DNA of 64,000 nucleotides, taken from NCBI GenBank assembly GCA_902536065.1, contig CACAVZ010000003.1, forward strand, positions 62,001-126,000, in the 5' to 3' direction. Each line of letters opens with the position of its first letter. The first letter of the stretch is position 1. This DNA is from an uncultured Synechococcaceae cyanobacterium (GTDB lineage: Bacteria; Cyanobacteriota; Cyanobacteriia; PCC-6307; Cyanobiaceae). Below the pieces are notes generated by a model that had not been told where the DNA came from, did no database searches, and was given only the letters and a program-made list of their open reading frames with translations. Position numbers and translations under genes: made by a program. Positions 28,376 to 36,436 of this stretch are shown here, in pieces.

Positions 28376-28767
28376 TTCTTATCCTTTTGATAAATAAATT
28401 GTCCCCATATATAACCACTCAAGCCAGACACTATTAATAAGAAAATTGCGACAACTCTAACTTCATATATCCAATAAGTTAATCGAGTCATAATTAAAGC
28501 TACCAGAAAAATTGGTATTACATGAAAAAGAAATTTCTTAAAACTTACTGAATCATTATTAAAAACCCACTTCTTGTAAAGAAAATATTTAAGCAAATAT
28601 CCAGTTGGATAAATTATAATTATTGCATTAGTTCTTGAAACATACTGAGACAAAAATATAAAAATCAAAGGAGTAGCAAGAGTATATATTGAACCTACAA
28701 AACTGTATCTAACGAGTGATCTGTTGACCAATAATTTCTTCAAATAAAATAATTTATTTCTCCTCAT
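28372..28767 (-). CDS. GtrA-family membrane protein
   Basis: The 131-residue protein has four membrane segments and the GtrA pattern: RYSFVGSIYTLATPL at the N-terminus (residues 20-35) and YFLYKKWVF near 62. GtrA-like proteins are thought to flip or present undecaprenyl-linked sugars to membrane glycosyltransferases. The nearby GT-C and GT2 enzymes fit that role. The C-terminal GYIWGQFIY matches the family end. Confident family call; partner not known. Confidence 0.85.
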   Translation of the reverse strand: MRRNKLFYLKKLLVNRSLVRYSFVGSIYTLATPLIFIFLSQYVSRTNAIIIIYPTGYLLKYFLYKKWVFNNDSVSFKKFLFHVIPIFLVALIMTRLTYWIYEVRVVAIFLLIVSGLSGYIWGQFIYQKDKN

Positions 28768-29103
28768 AAGGATTAGTAAAAAAGATAAATTTTTGAATAG
28801 TATTAATGTGGGATTAATAAAAATATTATCTCCGACAATAAAAACAAATCAATATTAGAAGATTAATATATTTTTTTAAATATCTTATTAGAAACTATCT
28901 TAATTTATGAATATAGTAAGTTCAAATAACTCCATCTGTTTACATGATCTAACAAAAGTAATTAGATCATGAAAAAGCCCTTAATAGCAATAGATTATAG
29001 GGTCTAGCGTATTTCATCTTTTTAACTATTTTTGTTGATAACAATATCTGATGATGTTAAAGTAAGCTAAGTTTTTAAGTTTTTACCCAACAAATTAAAA
29101 TCT
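28768..29103. other. AT-rich divergent intergenic stretch with an inverted repeat
   Basis: This gap separates the GtrA gene from the divergent radical SAM gene and must hold both promoters. The visible structure is CATGATCTAA at 28943-28952 and TTAGATCATG at 28962-28971, a perfect 10-base inverted repeat with a 9-base spacer. No T-run follows on either strand, so it is more likely an operator than a terminator. No ORF of note is present. Confidence 0.5.
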
Positions 29104-30192
29104 ATGAGCTTTGGAGAAATAAAAAATTCACTTAATTTTTTTCGCTCATATTTTTCAAAATACCCTTCATATTTAATACTATTTGTAACTGCTAGATGTA
29201 ATGCGAGATGCAAGCATTGTTTTTACTGGGAAGAGATTGAATCTTCAAAGGCTCAATTAGAAATGAAAATAGCCGATTTTAATAAAATTGCAAAAAGCTT
29301 AAATTTGATTTACCTCTCAATTGGTGGTGGAGAGCCATTTATAAGGAATGACTTACCAGAAATTATTAAGTGTTTTTACGATAAGTCGAATTTACAATAT
29401 TGCAATATAGTAACTAATGGTTTTTATACCGAACGAACAATCCGCGATGTAAAAGAAATAAGAAAACTCTGTCCAAGTATAAAACTTAAGATCCAAATAT
29501 CAATTGATGATTTTGAAGAAGAACATGATGAAAATAGAAAAGTTGAAGGAATTTATATGAATGCTATTAATACATTAAAACAACTTTCAAAAATCAGAGA
29601 ATCAGATAATTACCTTAATATAGATATTGCAACTTGTATGACAAAAACAAATAAAGAAAGAATTACCCAACTTTACGACCACCTAAGGGGTGGCAATAAC
29701 TTCGATGACTACCAAATTTTATATCCTAGGGGAAATGCTAAAGATGAGCATGAAAAAGAAGTTGATGCAGATGAATGGTGGGAATCTCTACAACATATAC
29801 AGAAGCGGTCTTTTCAAAAGAATCACAATCCAATCATTCCTGCTGTAAATCGAATAGCTAAGCAAGGTATTTATAAGTTTCTTAAAAGTGGAGTTCAATC
29901 ATGGGATTGTCTGGCAGGAAGAAAGTTTATCTCAATCACAGAACAAGGCGTTCTCCAACCTTGCGAGGTACTCAATCAAATAGAACCAGAGCTTGACTCT
30001 GATATGGCTATATTAAAAAATTACGATTTCAATGTTCGTAAAGCAATTGATTCGAAAAAAGCTCTCGAAACAACTAATTGGATCAAAAAGAACAAATGTA
30101 GTTGTTCCTTCGAGTGTGCAGCAAGCTGTAATGTTGCTTTCACGAAGAAAGAGGCTCTAAAGGCTTTAAAGTTAAGATTATTTAATGAATAA
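29104..30192 (+). CDS. Radical SAM protein with SPASM-like C-terminal cysteines
   Basis: The 362-residue protein has the radical SAM cluster motif CNARCKHC (Cys 32, 36, 39), then GGGEPF near residue 77 and NGFYT near 103. The C-terminal part has further cysteines (DCLAGRKF, PCEVL, KCSCSFECAASC), as in SPASM/Twitch domains that hold extra iron-sulfur clusters. Such enzymes modify peptides, sugars or cofactors. It overlaps the GT2 gene by 8 bases, so the two are coupled. Island location and coupling favour a sugar-modifying or small-peptide role. Substrate unknown. Confidence 0.85.
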   Translation: MSFGEIKNSLNFFRSYFSKYPSYLILFVTARCNARCKHCFYWEEIESSKAQLEMKIADFNKIAKSLNLIYLSIGGGEPFIRNDLPEIIKCFYDKSNLQYCNIVTNGFYTERTIRDVKEIRKLCPSIKLKIQISIDDFEEEHDENRKVEGIYMNAINTLKQLSKIRESDNYLNIDIATCMTKTNKERITQLYDHLRGGNNFDDYQILYPRGNAKDEHEKEVDADEWWESLQHIQKRSFQKNHNPIIPAVNRIAKQGIYKFLKSGVQSWDCLAGRKFISITEQGVLQPCEVLNQIEPELDSDMAILKNYDFNVRKAIDSKKALETTNWIKKNKCSCSFECAASCNVAFTKKEALKALKLRLFNE

Positions 30193-31204
30193 ACTTAAGC
30201 TCAGCGTAGTAGTAATTTGCTGCAATGAAGAAAAGTATATTGAAGAATGTCTCTTCTCACTTGCTTCTCAAAATTACCCATCCTCTTTATTTGAAGTTCT
30301 AATCATAGAAAATGGCTCGACAGACAAAACTCAAGAGTTAGTTAAATCCTTCATAAAAAACTACTCAAATATGCATCTAATCATTTCAGATGTTTGTGGT
30401 ACTGCAGTAAATCGTAACAGAGGACTATTTGAAGCCAATTCTAATTTTGTAGCTTTTATTGATGGAGATTGCACTGCTGAAAAGGACTGGCTACTTTCAT
30501 TAGAAAAAGGTTTCCGGGAAGAAAATAATAAAAACGATCGAATTGCTGCAATTGGAGGGCCAAATATCATACCAAAAAACGCAAATTTTTTTAGAAAAGC
30601 TCTTTCAATAGCAGTATCAAATTACTGGGGTAATTCAGGATCTCTTCAAGCAGCTATCTTCAAATCAAAGCGGGTTTTAGTCGAACACATACCTACATTA
30701 AATGTTCTTTACGATAAAAATAAAATTTTAGAGATTGGTGGATTTGATGAGAGTACTGGAAATTGCGGGGAAGACTTTGATCTTAGCCATCGACTAAGGT
30801 GGGAAGGATATCTTTTAATCTATGACAGTAAGGCAGTTGTAAGGCATCAGTGGCGTAACACATTTCCTTCATGGGCAAAAAATATGAAGCTATATGGTAA
30901 ATCAACTATGTTATTAGTTTTTAAAAATCGACGTTTCATGAAAGTAAAGTACTTGGCCCCATTTGTTGTACTTCTTTCTGCACTCTTATCTCTATTTAAT
31001 TCAATAAATCATCTCTTGGCATTGCCATTTATCATTTATTTATTGGTCACAATATTAATTTCTTTTTATGCATGCTTTATTAAAAAAAAGCCAAAGTATC
31101 TCTTATTTGTTTTTTTAATATACTTAACGACACATATTTCCTATGGAGTCGGCCAAATTCATGCACTTATAGTTACTCTTAGTTCTAAAATAAGAACTAG
31201 TTGA
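30185..31204 (+). CDS. Family 2 glycosyltransferase with C-terminal membrane anchor
   Basis: The 339-residue protein has the GT-A fold of family 2: VVICCNEEKYIEECL at the N-terminus, IIENGSTDKT near residue 40, the metal-binding FIDGDC near 92, then GGFDEST near 180 and GEDFDLSHRLRWEG near 190. Two or three hydrophobic segments follow from residue 253 to 330. It probably adds a sugar on the cytosolic face of the membrane. It starts inside the end of the radical SAM gene. Confidence 0.9.
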   Translation: MNKLKLSVVVICCNEEKYIEECLFSLASQNYPSSLFEVLIIENGSTDKTQELVKSFIKNYSNMHLIISDVCGTAVNRNRGLFEANSNFVAFIDGDCTAEKDWLLSLEKGFREENNKNDRIAAIGGPNIIPKNANFFRKALSIAVSNYWGNSGSLQAAIFKSKRVLVEHIPTLNVLYDKNKILEIGGFDESTGNCGEDFDLSHRLRWEGYLLIYDSKAVVRHQWRNTFPSWAKNMKLYGKSTMLLVFKNRRFMKVKYLAPFVVLLSALLSLFNSINHLLALPFIIYLLVTILISFYACFIKKKPKYLLFVFLIYLTTHISYGVGQIHALIVTLSSKIRTS

Positions 31205-31220
31205 CATTTTTTTTAGATTA

Positions 31221-31481
31221 GTGGAATCTTCTAATAAAAATATTAGAACAAATAAAATATATTGGATCTTAGGAATAATGGCTATTAATATGGGAGGTAT
31301 ATATATTTTTGGAGCAGTTACTCTTTTAGGAAGGAATGAAGATTATAAGAATATAAAAAAAGCTAAATGTGAATCTGATTTTTATGCTCAATTAGCAATT
31401 AGAAAATATGGTAGCCATGACTCAAAATATAAAAATGCTTTAACAAAATGTATCAAAGAGGGGAATTTCTTGATGCCATAA
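31221..31481 (+). CDS. 86-aa small membrane protein
   Basis: The ORF starts with GTG at 31221, 16 bases after the GT2 stop. It has one membrane span at about residues 13-37 (WILGIMAINMGGIYIFGAV) and a polar basic C-terminal part with two cysteines (KAKCESDFY and LTKCIKEG). No family recognised. Being third in a radical SAM-GT2 group it could be an accessory or a substrate of those enzymes, but there is no direct sign of a leader-core peptide. Confidence 0.6.
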   Translation: MESSNKNIRTNKIYWILGIMAINMGGIYIFGAVTLLGRNEDYKNIKKAKCESDFYAQLAIRKYGSHDSKYKNALTKCIKEGNFLMP

Positions 31482-31876
31482 CAGTGGACCGAATCATTTG
31501 AACCAATTATCACAGCCCATGTACTGAATTATTAGACACTTGGGAAATCATTAAGACTTAATGATTCTCTCATAATTTTTTATTACCAATTTTCTATGTT
31601 TGATGTCAGTAAACTGTATGAATTTGCTTTGACTAAATCATCCTTAAGCTAAAACAAAATTTAGAGATGAGGTGTAAAAGTGTGAATTGTCAACGACCAA
31701 ATAAATATCTAGAGGGGAGGTAGGATGGTTTGAGGCTTTAGTCTTGAAAGCTAGATTTTGTTTTAGTTATACCAGCGTTTTGGAAAATAACTTGACGTGC
31801 AGTTCCGGATCAGTTCCGAAAAATTTAACCATCTTTTGATATAATTAAAAAGCTAAAAATTAAATATTTTTCGCCT
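31482..31876. other. Gene-free stretch before tRNA-Ser with inverted repeat and tRNA relic
   Basis: No intact gene is seen. Three items stand out: a perfect 10-base inverted repeat at 31546-31566 (AATCATTAAG / CTTAATGATT, one-base spacer) with a T-run about 7 bases on, a possible terminator of the upstream unit; a decayed copy of the tRNA-Ser 5' half (separate entry); and a TATAAT at 31840-31845, a likely -10 element for the intact tRNA gene. Confidence 0.5.
31712..31754 (+). pseudogene. Decayed partial copy of tRNA-Ser(UGA), 5' half
   Basis: The segment GAGGGGAGGTAGGATGGTTT and the next bases through TCTTGAAAGCTAG follow the intact tRNA-Ser at 31877 base by base, with scattered changes, covering the acceptor 5' strand, D arm and anticodon arm. 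Similarity stops after the anticodon stem, with no variable arm, T arm or acceptor 3' strand. This looks like a remnant of a duplicated tRNA gene, as left by integration at a tRNA site. Confidence 0.7.
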
Positions 31877-31963
31877 GGAGGGGTGGTCGAGTGGTTTAAG
31901 GCTCTAGTCTTGAAAACTAGCGTGTCTGCAAGGGCACCGTGGGTTCGAATCCCACCCCCTCCG
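31877..31963 (+). tRNA. tRNA-Ser (anticodon TGA)
   Basis: This is an 87-base class II tRNA. The acceptor stem GGAGGGG pairs with CCCCTCC; the anticodon loop CTTGAAA sits in a CTAGT/ACTAG stem, giving anticodon TGA; a long variable arm follows (GTGTCTGCAAGGGCAC), then the T arm with GGTTCGAATCC. The discriminator base is G. CCA is not encoded. TATAAT lies about 32 bases upstream. It marks a point of genome variability: a degenerate copy lies just upstream and accessory genes sit on both sides. Confidence 0.97.
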
Positions 31964-32053
31964 TTCTAATTACGAATCAGGAAAATTAATTGATTCAGAG
32001 AAATGCTTTACTGTTAAATTGATGAAATCCTTAGGGCTAGCAAAATAGATATT

Positions 32054-32869
32054 ATGCTTTCAAAAAACGAATTTATTCACTTATCAAAGAAACTTCGGAG
32101 AAGAATAATTGAAGTATCTGCAAATGCAAAAATACCTCATCTAGGTTCATGTTTGTCGTGTATTGATATTCTTGTTTATCTTTATTGGTCTGTTTTGAAA
32201 ATCGATCCCGCAGATCCTTTAGATCTAAATAGAGATAGATTTATATTAAGCAAAGGTCATGGAGCTCCTGCCTTATTTCAAGTTTTAGCTGAAAAAGGGT
32301 TTTTTCCCTTAAAAGATTTAAATGAATTTGGCAAATCAGGTAGTTTTTTTCATGAGCATCCGCCAAAGCCTGGATATATAAATGGGATAGAAGCTGCTAC
32401 TGGTTCATTAGGCCATGGTTTACCTATGGGTTTAGGAATGGCTATTTCAGCAAAGATTCAAGGGAAGGGTTTTAAGACCATTGCATTATTAAGTGATGGA
32501 GAATGTAATGAAGGAAGTATATGGGAGGCAGCCTTATTGGCTCCTTGTTTAAAAGCAGATAATTTAATTGCGATAATTGATTACAACAAATGGCAAGCCA
32601 CTGGAAAGAGTAAAGAAATTATGGCTTTAGAACCATTTTTTTCAAAGTGGGAATCTTTTGGATGGCATTGTCAAGAAATTAACGGCCATGATTTTTTTGA
32701 AATTGAAAATGCATTTAAACGCATTAAAGATATAAAAGATAAACCTCATATGATTATCGCTCACACAATCAAGGGGAAAGGTATTAGTTTTATGGAGGAT
32801 AATAACAATTGGCACTATAGGACTCCTAATAAGGAAGAATTAGAGAGTGCTTTAAAAGAAATAGAATAA
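32054..32869 (+). CDS. Transketolase-like enzyme, N-terminal (TPP-binding) subunit
   Basis: The 271-residue protein is the first half of a split transketolase. It contains SKGHGAPALF near residue 72, GSLGHGLPMGLGMA near 117 and the TPP/metal motif SDGECNEGSIWEAA near 150. The partner subunit starts 20 bases after its stop. Two-subunit transketolases are common in secondary and surface-sugar pathways, transferring a two-carbon unit. The housekeeping cyanobacterial transketolase is a single ~670-residue chain, so this pair is likely specialised. It begins about 90 bases after tRNA-Ser. Confidence 0.9.
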   Translation: MLSKNEFIHLSKKLRRRIIEVSANAKIPHLGSCLSCIDILVYLYWSVLKIDPADPLDLNRDRFILSKGHGAPALFQVLAEKGFFPLKDLNEFGKSGSFFHEHPPKPGYINGIEAATGSLGHGLPMGLGMAISAKIQGKGFKTIALLSDGECNEGSIWEAALLAPCLKADNLIAIIDYNKWQATGKSKEIMALEPFFSKWESFGWHCQEINGHDFFEIENAFKRIKDIKDKPHMIIAHTIKGKGISFMEDNNNWHYRTPNKEELESALKEIE

Positions 32870-32889
32870 CATTATGTATCAATTTTAAA

Positions 32890-33813
32890 ATGAGAAACAC
32901 ATTTGCCAAAGTAATAACTGAACTAGCTGAAATAGATGAAAAAATAGTCTTACTTTCTGGAGATATTGGTAATAGAATGTTTGATGACTTTAAAAAAGTT
33001 GCAAAAAAAAGATTTATAAACTGCGGAATAGCAGAAGCAAATATGATGTCAGTTGCATCAGGATTAGCACTAACTGGAATGAAACCTTTCATATATACAA
33101 TAGCTCCTTTTACAACTTCAAGATGTTTAGAACAGATAAAAATTGGAGCTGCTTACCATAATACTAATATCACAATAATTGGGACAGGTTCTGGCTTATC
33201 CTATGCTGAATTAGGACCAACTCATCATTCACTTGAAGATATAGGTATTATTAGCTCTATACCAAATATGAGAGTTCTTGCTCCTTGCGACTCAATAGAA
33301 TTAGAAAATCAAATTAGAGAAATTATTAATTTAGACGGACCCTCATATATTCGAATTGGAAAAAAAGGAGAACCAAATTTGCTTGATCATAATAAAGTTA
33401 CAAAAATTGGTAAGGCTGAAATAATTAGGGATGGTAGGGATTATTTAATACTTGGAGTTGGACCTATCCTTGCAGAGGCATTAAAAGCAAGAGAGTTTTT
33501 AGAGAAGAATCATGATATAAGTATTTGTATCGCAAGTTTGGGTAGTGTATGTCCTTTAGATTTATCGTTTTTAGAAGAAATGACCAAAAGAAATTTCAGG
33601 CACTGGTTTACATTAGAAGAGCATTATTTGAAAGGTGGATTAGGTTCAGGAATTAACAACTGGTTGATAAAATCTCAAAACATTTACAATATAAAAATTA
33701 AAAATATATGCGCTCCTAATGAATTTATACATAGACTTGGAAATCAATCCTTCACTAGAGATATCCTGAAATTAAATTCTAAAGGCATAGTTGAAATGAT
33801 TATTAAGCAATGA
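32890..33813 (+). CDS. Transketolase-like enzyme, C-terminal subunit
   Basis: The 307-residue subunit holds the pyrimidine-binding and C-terminal domains: LLSGDIGNRMFDD near residue 20, GIAEANMMSVASGLA near 43 with the catalytic Glu that activates TPP, GPTHHSLEDI near 108 and LEEHYLKGGLGSGI near 240. With the previous gene it forms one thiamine-diphosphate enzyme. Its stop overlaps the start of the HAD gene (ATGA), so the cassette is translationally coupled. Confidence 0.9.
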   Translation: MRNTFAKVITELAEIDEKIVLLSGDIGNRMFDDFKKVAKKRFINCGIAEANMMSVASGLALTGMKPFIYTIAPFTTSRCLEQIKIGAAYHNTNITIIGTGSGLSYAELGPTHHSLEDIGIISSIPNMRVLAPCDSIELENQIREIINLDGPSYIRIGKKGEPNLLDHNKVTKIGKAEIIRDGRDYLILGVGPILAEALKAREFLEKNHDISICIASLGSVCPLDLSFLEEMTKRNFRHWFTLEEHYLKGGLGSGINNWLIKSQNIYNIKIKNICAPNEFIHRLGNQSFTRDILKLNSKGIVEMIIKQ

Positions 33814-34409
33814 CTAAAATTGGAATTGATTTTGATAATACAATTGTTTTTTATGATGATTTATTTCACAAAATTGCTACAGAGGAAAAACTTATTCCTT
33901 CTAATTTCCCAAGTTCTAAGTTACTTATAAGAGATTATTTAAGAAAAAGAAATAAAGACGAATTGTTTACTTTATTGCAAGCAGAAGTATATGGCAAAAG
34001 AATTCTAGAGGCTTCTCCAGCGCCAAATGTAGATTTAGTTATAAAAAAAATAATTGATATTGGTTTTGATGTAAGCATAATTAGTCATAAAAGTCTAAAT
34101 CCATACAAAGGTCCTAAGTATAATCTTCACGAAGCGGCAATGTTATGGCTTGAAAAAAATGAATTTTTTGAAGATAAAAAGGTAGGATTATCTAAAAAAA
34201 ATGTCTTTTTTAATTTAACTAAAGAAGAAAAGGTTAACAAAATTGAGGAAATTGGATGTGATTATTTTATTGATGATTTACCTGAAATATTAAACCTTAT
34301 AAATAAAAGAACAATAAAAATTTTATATAGTCCTATAAATAATTACAACCAAAATGATTTTATTATTTTAAAAAAGTGGGATGACTTAATTAAAGTTCTA
34401 GATTCGTAA
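33810..34409 (+). CDS. HAD-superfamily phosphatase-like protein
   Basis: The 199-residue protein opens with GIDFDNTIVFYDD, the HAD motif I with the nucleophilic Asp and the +2 Asp (DxD). It continues with ISHKS (motif II) near residue 90 and the DYFIDDLPE motif IV near 150. It probably removes a phosphate from a small metabolite, perhaps the transketolase product. It overlaps the transketolase subunit gene by 4 bases and is 1 base from the kinase gene. Substrate unknown. Confidence 0.8.
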   Translation: MTKIGIDFDNTIVFYDDLFHKIATEEKLIPSNFPSSKLLIRDYLRKRNKDELFTLLQAEVYGKRILEASPAPNVDLVIKKIIDIGFDVSIISHKSLNPYKGPKYNLHEAAMLWLEKNEFFEDKKVGLSKKNVFFNLTKEEKVNKIEEIGCDYFIDDLPEILNLINKRTIKILYSPINNYNQNDFIILKKWDDLIKVLDS

Positions 34410-34410
34410 A

Positions 34411-35376
34411 ATGATAGAAAAAAAAAATTTATCTAAAGCGGAAAAACATTTAAATAGTTTTGGTTATAAAAATATAATTTTTAAAAAAATAAACTATGGA
34501 ATTAATAGTTCCTCATGGAAGGTATTATCTGAAAAAAAGAAATTCTTTCTTAAATTTTACTTAAATTCAAACAATGATAAAAGAGATCGTATAGGGGCAG
34601 AATTAAAATTTATAGAACTACTTGAAGAGGGGGGTTTTAGAAATTTTCCTAAAGTAATCCTAACTAATAAAAAAGATAATTGGACTTTATTTGAATGGTT
34701 AGAGGGCACCAAAGTTAGCCGACCAACTTTGAAAGATTATGAGGCTTTAATCTTTTTTTTAAAAAACATACAAAACTTAAAGAGTTTTGAAAAAGCAAAA
34801 TATATTGGCTATGCATCTGAAGCTTGTTTTGATTTAATTGATCATAAAAACCTTATTATTAAAAGGTTAGAAAATATTATTAAATTTTCTAGCGGCGAAG
34901 AAAAAACATGGTTAAAAATTGAGGTATTAGAGTCTATAAAGAAATGTGAAAAAACTTTTGAAAAATATTTTTCCTTAAGTTCAACAAATTCCTTTTATAA
35001 AGGGGTAAAAATTTTATCTCCCTCTGATATTGGTTTTCATAATATTTTGAAAATAAAAGATAAATATTATTTTCATGATTTTGAATATGCTGGTTGGGAT
35101 GATCCTTATAAATTAATTGTTGATATACTTATTCAACCTGAAAATGTCTTGAATAAAGATATATCTATGAAGGTATTTAAATCACTTGAATCTTGCTTTA
35201 AGATTAATAACAATTTTGAATTTTTGAAAGTATATTTAATTCTCTATAGAGCTAAATGGGTAAGTATAATTTCAAAAAAAATTATTGAAAGGGATTTAAA
35301 TCCATTGGAGAAGAAATCTTTAATACAAAAAAGTTTTGAATATTTTAATCTAGTTGGGGAAATATGGAAGATCTAG
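34411..35376 (+). CDS. APH/choline kinase-like small-molecule phosphotransferase
   Basis: The 321-residue protein shows the aminoglycoside phosphotransferase-like kinase fold: the nucleotide lysine in FFLKFY near residue 47, the hinge FEWLEG near 94, the catalytic loop SPSDIGFHN near 205 (Asp and Asn of the usual HxDxxxxN, with Ser in the His place) and the metal-binding HDFEYAGWDDP near 222. It likely phosphorylates a sugar or polyol hydroxyl. Its close spacing to the HAD gene suggests one pathway. Substrate unknown. Confidence 0.78.
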   Translation: MIEKKNLSKAEKHLNSFGYKNIIFKKINYGINSSSWKVLSEKKKFFLKFYLNSNNDKRDRIGAELKFIELLEEGGFRNFPKVILTNKKDNWTLFEWLEGTKVSRPTLKDYEALIFFLKNIQNLKSFEKAKYIGYASEACFDLIDHKNLIIKRLENIIKFSSGEEKTWLKIEVLESIKKCEKTFEKYFSLSSTNSFYKGVKILSPSDIGFHNILKIKDKYYFHDFEYAGWDDPYKLIVDILIQPENVLNKDISMKVFKSLESCFKINNNFEFLKVYLILYRAKWVSIISKKIIERDLNPLEKKSLIQKSFEYFNLVGEIWKI

Positions 35377-35510
35377 ATATAAGGTTTTCAGAAGTATTAA
35401 TAAAATTTTATTCCAAATTAATTGGAATTATTCAAATCTTTTTTATAATTTTATGTAGTAAGAATAAATGCAACTTATTAATATTAAAACTGAATTAGTC
35501 CTATGTATTT

Positions 35511-35912
35511 ATGAATATAAGTAATCTGAATCAAGAAGATTTTAATCAGCTCATGAATGAGGCTGTATTATCTCCAAAAAAAATATCAAGAAAGATATTA
35601 CATTCAAAAAATTCAGAAAAAATGCAATGTATGTTGATAGCTTTTGCTCCAAATAATTATTATGATTTTATAGCCGATAATCTAGAGGGCAATATTATAT
35701 TCTGCTGTATTAAAGGAAATATGGAAATAAACTATTTTGATCAAAAAATTAATTCGATTAAAAAATGCTCTAAATTAAATTCTGGTGATTTATTAGTAAT
35801 TCCAAGAAATTATTTTCGCTCCACAAAAGTTTTTCAGGAGGGCGCAGTTTTCTTAGAATCTATAGAAGGGCCATACTTAAAAGAAAAAAGAATTAAATTT
35901 AAACAAAAATAA
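35511..35912 (+). CDS. WbuC-like cupin protein
   Basis: The 133-residue protein resembles the WbuC cupin family found in O-antigen clusters: the N-terminal LMNEAVLSPKKISRKILH segment, a beta-rich middle with IKGNMEINYFDQ near residue 70 and SGDLLVIPRNYFRS near 93. The usual metal-binding HxH is replaced (NNYYDF), so it may not bind metal. WbuC proteins have unclear roles in surface polysaccharide production. It follows the kinase by 134 bases and could belong to the same unit. Confidence 0.6.
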   Translation: MNISNLNQEDFNQLMNEAVLSPKKISRKILHSKNSEKMQCMLIAFAPNNYYDFIADNLEGNIIFCCIKGNMEINYFDQKINSIKKCSKLNSGDLLVIPRNYFRSTKVFQEGAVFLESIEGPYLKEKRIKFKQK

Positions 35913-36436
35913 ATTTTGAATTAGATATTTATTTTATAACTTAATTTATTCTCTTAAATATAAATTTTTCCATTCAAGCTTTTTTTGAAATACATTAAAA
36001 TTATTAGAAGTGATTAAAAATTAAAAACCTGAAATGACTAGGAATTAGTCTAAAATCAGAAAATTTTGAAAAGACTAAAAATTAAGCCTAATTTTTAATA
36101 TCAAATGTAATAAAAGAGAAATAAATGAACTGGATAATAATATTTATCGACATATTGCAAATCTAATAATTAAAGGGTAGTGATATTCTCTTATATAATA
36201 TTAGGAGTTGATGAAATTATTTAATAACTATAAAATTGCTTTTTATTTAAAAGTTAAATTAGATTAGGAATGGAAAAACAATAATAAAAACAAGAATATT
36301 TTTTATAAGTTTTAATAGTTTTAATAGTCTCAAAAATTATCTAAGGAAATATTTGTAAATTTCTTTAAATAAAGTTTTTATTAAAAGATAACTTAATAAT
36401 GAGATATTAAACGCTTATGTTTCTTGAAATATAACT
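35913..36436. other. Long AT-rich gene-free stretch
   Basis: No convincing gene is found in these 524 bases. It holds short repeats such as ACTAAAAATTAA, TTTTAATAGTTTTAATAG (36311 region) and a small hairpin GACTA-GGAAT-TAGTC near 36036-36050. It separates the plus-strand cassette from the convergent minus-strand methyltransferase module. It may be decayed sequence, but nothing identifiable is left. Confidence 0.6.

Noticed and set aside
29104-31481. Confirmed RiPP cluster
   Set aside because: The small protein shows no leader-core layout and no transporter or protease is present; kept only as a question.
31792-31845. Promoter with TTGACG and TATAAT before tRNA-Ser
   Set aside because: The two elements are more than 40 bases apart, far from the usual 16-18; only the TATAAT is kept as a -10 candidate.
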